Below the pieces are notes generated by a model. That model had not been told where the DNA came from. It searched no databases and was given only the letters and a program-made list of their open reading frames with translations. This document shows positions 14,723 to 17,909 of a DNA stretch of 17,909 bases, piece by piece. The stretch is from positions 1-17,909 of the forward strand of contig CAZBZU010000062.1 of assembly GCA_964496495.1 (NCBI GenBank), given 5' to 3'. This DNA is from JASBRS01 sp964496495. GTDB lineage: Bacteria; Deinococcota; Deinococci; Deinococcales; Trueperaceae. Numbering within the stretch: position 1 is the first letter of the stretch; the number at the start of each line of letters is the position of its first letter. Both the position numbers and the translations under genes were made by a program.

Positions 14723-14755
14723 TTCCAGAGAATTGGAATATACTCAATTGTGAGT
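14717..14755 (+). promoter_or_regulatory. Promoter with operator palindromes for the HTH regulator gene
   Basis: TTGCAA (14717-14722) and TATACT (14739-14744) form a -35/-10 pair with a 16-base spacer. The spacer is filled by the palindrome ATTCCA-GAGAAT-TGGAAT (14722-14739). A second one, ACTCA-ATTG-TGAGT (14742-14755), overlaps the -10 and the likely start point. The patch is AT-rich against its surroundings. Its position is ideal for a repressor, most simply the HTH protein encoded about 50 bases downstream, acting on its own gene and the hydrolase. Confidence 0.65.
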
Positions 14756-14802
14756 CCCATTGGTGATAGCGATTGTTCGCTGGGATCCGGATTGGGTTCG
14801 TG

Positions 14803-15357
14803 ATGAACGAGGCGAAGGAGGATCTTCTGCTCCATCCGGTACGGCTGCGGGTCATCCAGTCCGTCGCGGGTCGGGAGCTGACGGCGCGGGAAATTGCCAG
14901 CGAGCTGCCGGACGTGCCTCAGGCGACGCTCTACCGGCACCTGAAGGTGCTGTCCGAGGCCGGTGTTCTGGCGGTCGTGCGTGAGCGGCGTGTGCGCAAT
15001 ACGTCGGAGCGGACCTACGCGCTGCCGGACCGGAACCAGTTGCTCGGCGCCGAGGACCTGGAAGGGGCGACGCAGGACGATCTCGTCCGGTTGTTCACGC
15101 GCTTCGCGGGCGGGCTCCTGGGGTACTACGTTCGCTACGTGCAGCGCGGGGGCGTGGACTTCGCGGCTGACCGCGTGGTGCTTCGCGCGTTCCCGATGTA
15201 TCTGACCGCTGCCGAGAGGGATCGGGTGGACCGCGAGGTGAACTCCGCGCTCATGCCTTTCGTGGACAACGGTCCGTCGTCGGAGCGGCAGCGCTACGTC
15301 TTCGGCCTGGTGGCGCTCCCCGATTCCGTCGCGCCTTCGGACGACGAGGATGGTTGA
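14803..15357 (+). CDS. Helix-turn-helix transcriptional regulator (ArsR-like winged helix)
   Basis: This 184-residue cytoplasmic regulator has an N-terminal winged-helix domain. The opening LLLHPVRLRVIQSVAG at residues 8-23 and LTAREIASELPDVPQATLYRHLKVLSEAG-type recognition region near 26-54 are characteristic of ArsR/HTH_20 proteins. A wing follows with ERRVRNTSERTYAL near 61-74. The C-terminal half (about 80-180) has no metal-binding Cys/His cluster, so a metal sensor is unlikely; it resembles the uncharacterised C-terminal half of similar actinobacterial regulators. The start is the ATG at 14803, though the GTG directly before it or a TTG at 14773 are alternatives. The hydrolase frame overlaps its stop, so it probably controls itself and the hydrolase through the palindromes at 14722-14755. 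Confidence 0.85.
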   Translation: MNEAKEDLLLHPVRLRVIQSVAGRELTAREIASELPDVPQATLYRHLKVLSEAGVLAVVRERRVRNTSERTYALPDRNQLLGAEDLEGATQDDLVRLFTRFAGGLLGYYVRYVQRGGVDFAADRVVLRAFPMYLTAAERDRVDREVNSALMPFVDNGPSSERQRYVFGLVALPDSVAPSDDEDG

Positions 15358-15406
15358 CGGGATCGCGCAGCACGCGAGCCTTCCCGCCAGAGAACAGGAC
15401 GGTGCC

Positions 15407-16696
15407 ATGGATTCCACTCAGAACAACGCAACGGAAGTCGCAACGGCACTGTTGCTCCAGGTCGAGAGGGGTGACTACGCCGGAGCGGCGGCGCGCCTTG
15501 GTGGGGAGCTGGCTGGCAGCTTGCCCGCGGCCGACTTGGAGCGGACGTGGCTCGGTCTTCTCGGGCAGGTGGGAGCTTTCCGCGGCATCCTTCGGAGCGA
15601 GCTCGGCTCCAGACGTGGAGAGGTCTCGGTGACCGTAACCTGTTCGTTCGAGAAGGGCTTGCTCGACTTCGTGATGGTGGTGAGCGGTGAGGGCAGGATC
15701 ACCTTCCTGACGACGCAGCCCGCGGCCGATTCGTCGGCGTACACGGTGCCCGATTACGTCGATGCAGCGGCGTTCGGGGAGAGCGAGATCCGTGTCGGCG
15801 AGGGGTCGGCGTGGCCGTTGGCGGGGAGCATGTGCCTGCCGCGCGATGGCGGGCCCCACGCCGGAGTGGTTCTGGTGCACGGCTCGGGGCCGCAGGATCG
15901 TGACGAGACGATCGGCCCGAACAAGGTATTCCGGGACGTCGCCTGGGGCCTGGCAAGCGCGGGCGTGGCCACGCTGCGGTACGAGAAGCGCACCAAGGCG
16001 TACGCCGAGCGCCTGACCAGCGAGCAGGCCGAGGCGATGACCATCGACGATGAGGTGGTCGACGATGCCTTGCGGGCAGCCGAGCTCATGCGGAGGACGC
16101 CAGGCATCGACGCGTCGCGCGTGTTCGTCCTCGGCCACAGCCTCGGGGCCACGCTCGCGCCGCGCATCGCCCAGAAGGACCCCGCCATCGCGGGGCTCGT
16201 GCTGATGGCTGGCCTGACGCGCCCGCTCGAGGACACCATCCTCGACCAGGTCACCTACCTCGCCGGTCTGCAGGGCGCCCCTGGGGAAGCCGAACGCGCC
16301 CAGATCGATGACCTGACGAGGAAGGTCGCTCGGGTGAAGGATATGGACCTGAGCGTGGCCACGCCCAGGGAAGACCTTCCGCTCAACGTGCCGGCCGCGT
16401 ACTGGCTCTCCTTGCGTGGCTACCGGCCCGCCGAGGTGGCAGCCGGACTGGCGATCCCGATGCTCGTTCTGCAAGGGGGGCGCGATTACCAGGTCACCGC
16501 CGACGGGGACTTCCCGGCCTGGCGCGCGGCGCTCGAGGGTAAGGTGGGCACCTCGCTCAAGCTGTACCCCCACCTCAATCACGCTTTCATGCCGGGCGAG
16601 GGGCCGCCTTCCCCGGCCGATTATCTCGCTCCCGGGCACGTGCGTTCGGACGTCGTTTCCGACATCGTTCGCTGGATCGGGAGCCTCGCGCGTTGA
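15407..16696 (+). CDS. Alpha/beta hydrolase with N-terminal DUF3887-like domain
   Basis: This 429-residue protein has two parts. Residues 1-115 resemble the DUF3887 fold (small NTF2-like domain, with FRGI and VTVTCSFEKGLLDF). The rest is an alpha/beta hydrolase with the oxyanion loop VLVHGSGPQDRDE at 156-167, nucleophile S245 in GHSLGAT, Asp360 in LQGGRDYQV and His392 in HLNHAF. The triad is complete, so a serine esterase or peptidase-like activity is expected. There is no signal peptide. I chose the ATG at 15407, which has AGGA at the right distance; the frame is also open to an ATG at 15350 that overlaps the regulator gene by eight bases, and that start is possible. The close pairing with an HTH regulator suggests inducible expression. 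The substrate is unknown. Confidence 0.88.
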   Translation: MDSTQNNATEVATALLLQVERGDYAGAAARLGGELAGSLPAADLERTWLGLLGQVGAFRGILRSELGSRRGEVSVTVTCSFEKGLLDFVMVVSGEGRITFLTTQPAADSSAYTVPDYVDAAAFGESEIRVGEGSAWPLAGSMCLPRDGGPHAGVVLVHGSGPQDRDETIGPNKVFRDVAWGLASAGVATLRYEKRTKAYAERLTSEQAEAMTIDDEVVDDALRAAELMRRTPGIDASRVFVLGHSLGATLAPRIAQKDPAIAGLVLMAGLTRPLEDTILDQVTYLAGLQGAPGEAERAQIDDLTRKVARVKDMDLSVATPREDLPLNVPAAYWLSLRGYRPAEVAAGLAIPMLVLQGGRDYQVTADGDFPAWRAALEGKVGTSLKLYPHLNHAFMPGEGPPSPADYLAPGHVRSDVVSDIVRWIGSLAR

Positions 16697-16723
16697 CGAC
16701 CGCGGCCGACGCGGCCTGCACTC

Positions 16724-17547
16724 GTGCCAAGCAGTGAGAGTCTCAAGCCGAACTGGCGTCACGTCGGGCTCTTCCTCGGCATCACCTTCCCGGCGACGTG
16801 GCTGGTCGACCTCGGCATTGACCTCCATGGCGGGCTGGGCGGCCCCGGCGCCATCACCAGGCCCGGCGCCATCGTCGCCGTCCAGTTCCAGATGCTGCTC
16901 CCCGCCTGCACGGCCATCTTCTTCGGACTCTTCGCGTTTCGCGAGAGTCCTATCCACGTGACGACGAGGACTGGAGCGGGACGCTCGTTCTACTACGTCT
17001 TCCTCGGCCTGACGCTGCTGTACGCGCTCGCGACGTTCGCGACCTGGCTGGGGCCGGCTGCCGCGACCACGCTCCCGCTCGCGGAGATCGTCCCCGAAGG
17101 TGCGACCTACCTTGCCCTCGTCGTGCTGATCGGTCTGCACGTGTTCGCGGGGCGGCATGCCATGGAGCGCGTGCAGCTCTCCTGGGGGAACGCCCGGTAC
17201 TGGCTCGGACTCGGTCTCGTCATCGTTGGCTTTTACGCCCTCCAGGGCGTCCTTAACGCGCTCACCGGCTTGGGCCCGCATCGCCTCGCCCTGCCCACCC
17301 TTCCGCTCGGCCTGGACCCTCGCGTGTTCGCGCTTCTGGCCGGTAGCAGGGTGTTGTGGTGGCGCCCGTTCTTGCAATCGTCCTGGCCTTCGGTGAGGAG
17401 TGTGGCTGGCGGGGCTACCTTCAAGGTGAGCTCGTCAAGCTCGGCTGGCGTCGCGGCGTTCTATTGCTTGGTGTCATCTGGGGCGCCTGGCACTGGCCGC
17501 TCATCCTGATGGGGTACAGCTACCCGGGCTACCCGCTCATCGGTCTT
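16724..17547 (+). pseudogene. CPBP-family intramembrane protease gene, frameshifted and truncated
   Basis: The sequence encodes a membrane protein of the CPBP (Abi/CaaX protease) family. A GTG at 16724 opens several hydrophobic segments (for example VGLFLGITFPATWLVD, SFYYVFLGLTLLYAL, YWLGLGLVIVGFYAL). The family's first motif, EExxxR, is in FGEECGWRGYL around 17392-17421, and the second, in WGAWHWPLI, is near 17480-17505, but both lie in another frame. The frame changes around 17345-17360: one base is missing or two are extra. After PLIGL (about 17547) the similarity to the family ends and the sequence continues into an IS element, so the last helix with its conserved His/Asn is lost. The gene is therefore broken twice, unless the frameshift is a sequencing error. 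Confidence 0.75.
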
Positions 17548-17909
17548 GGGTTCAAGGGGTCGCTGCAACAGTTCATGATGGACTCTCTCTGGGGTGAGAG
17601 GGGGCGGTGGTGCAGCGAGCTCAGAGGTTGACCGAGGCGCAGCGTTCGGAGGTATGGGAGCGTTACGGGCGCGGGGAGTCTTTGGGGCAGATCGGCGGTG
17701 CGTTCGGCCGGCCGAGCAGCTCGATCCACACCATTGTCGCTGTCACCGGCGGCATCTCGCCGGCGGTCCGTAGGCGCTCCCCGCGGATGTTGACCCTTCG
17801 CGAGCGGGAGGAGATCTCGCGCGGCCTGGCGCGCGGCGACAGCATCAGAGCCATCGCCGGGAGGCTGGGCAGAGCACCATCCAGCGTCAGCCGGGAGGTG
17901 CGCCGCAAC
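17548..17909 (+). mobile_element. IS30-family insertion sequence, left part
   Basis: The element interrupts the CPBP gene. The left boundary is placed at about 17548 because the protease sequence stops matching its family there and a run GGGTTCAAGGGGTCGCTGC begins that looks like an IS terminal repeat. The right end is outside the window, so the inverted repeat and target duplication cannot be checked. The boundary could be off by some tens of bases. Confidence 0.6.
17607..17909 (+). CDS. IS30-family transposase, N-terminal part
   Basis: The frame starts at a GTG at 17607 (or the adjacent GTG at 17610), preceded by a GAGAGGGGG purine run, and runs off the window after 101 codons. The region LTEAQRSEVWERYGRGESLGQIGGAFG (in part) forms a first helix-turn-helix. 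A conserved GGISP segment follows, then RRRSPRMLTLREREEISRGL, read here in pieces, and a second helix-turn-helix in SIRAIAGRLGRAPSSVSREV. This is the two-HTH DNA-binding half of IS30-type transposases, which bind the IS ends. The DDE catalytic domain would follow outside. Whether the element is intact cannot be judged. Confidence 0.8.
   Translation, partial: MVQRAQRLTEAQRSEVWERYGRGESLGQIGGAFGRPSSSIHTIVAVTGGISPAVRRRSPRMLTLREREEISRGLARGDSIRAIAGRLGRAPSSVSREVRRN

Noticed and set aside
15251..17377. 708-codon open frame on the minus strand
   Set aside because: It is antisense to the hydrolase and CPBP genes, which have clear catalytic motifs. Its translation is Arg/Glu/Gly/His-rich without domains, as expected of the opposite strand of GC-rich coding DNA.

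Overview
The window is GC-rich bacterial DNA. GTG starts are common and genes are packed with overlapping start and stop codons. A DapA-type aldolase close to streptomycete DapA, an AlkZ-like (HTH_42) protein, an HTH regulator paired with an alpha/beta hydrolase, and an IS30-type transposase suggest an actinobacterium or another high-GC lineage. One feature does not fit: the ABC transporter binding protein has a plain signal-peptidase-I leader and no lipobox. I therefore hold the lineage only moderately.

Left part (1-11380). An SDR dehydrogenase on the minus strand (366-1118) is divergent from a long plus-strand catabolic cluster (1607-10330). The cluster encodes a three-subunit FAD/[2Fe-2S] amine dehydrogenase of the LhpB/E/F-HcnABC-opine oxidase type, a polar amino acid ABC transporter (binding protein, permease, ATPase), a DapA-superfamily aldolase/deaminase and an aldehyde dehydrogenase. 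The simplest joint reading is import of an imino or amino acid, oxidation to a cyclic imine, deamination or hydration by the DapA-like enzyme, and oxidation of the resulting semialdehyde. This matches the 4-hydroxyproline to 2-oxoglutarate route without its epimerase. A second SDR without the YxxxK motif (10542-11303, minus) faces the cluster.

Boundary (11381-11485). The 3' half of a tRNA-Ala-like gene, with CCA and hairpins behind it, has no matching 5' half. This is the usual scar of integrase-mediated insertion. Its orientation suggests that the DNA to its left is the inserted side.

Right part (11485-17909). Minus strand: an AlkZ/YcaQ-like protein and a third SDR in one short operon, with a small gene remnant on either side. 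Plus strand: an HTH regulator with a well-formed promoter and operator, an alpha/beta hydrolase that overlaps it, and a CPBP membrane protease gene broken by a frameshift and then by an IS30-family element that runs off the window end.

No rRNA, CRISPR array or complete tRNA was seen. Several intergenic stretches are long for such a compact region (1119-1606, 4529-4800, 5641-6218, 14059-14802). They hold hairpins, remnants and a possible coupled leader ORF.
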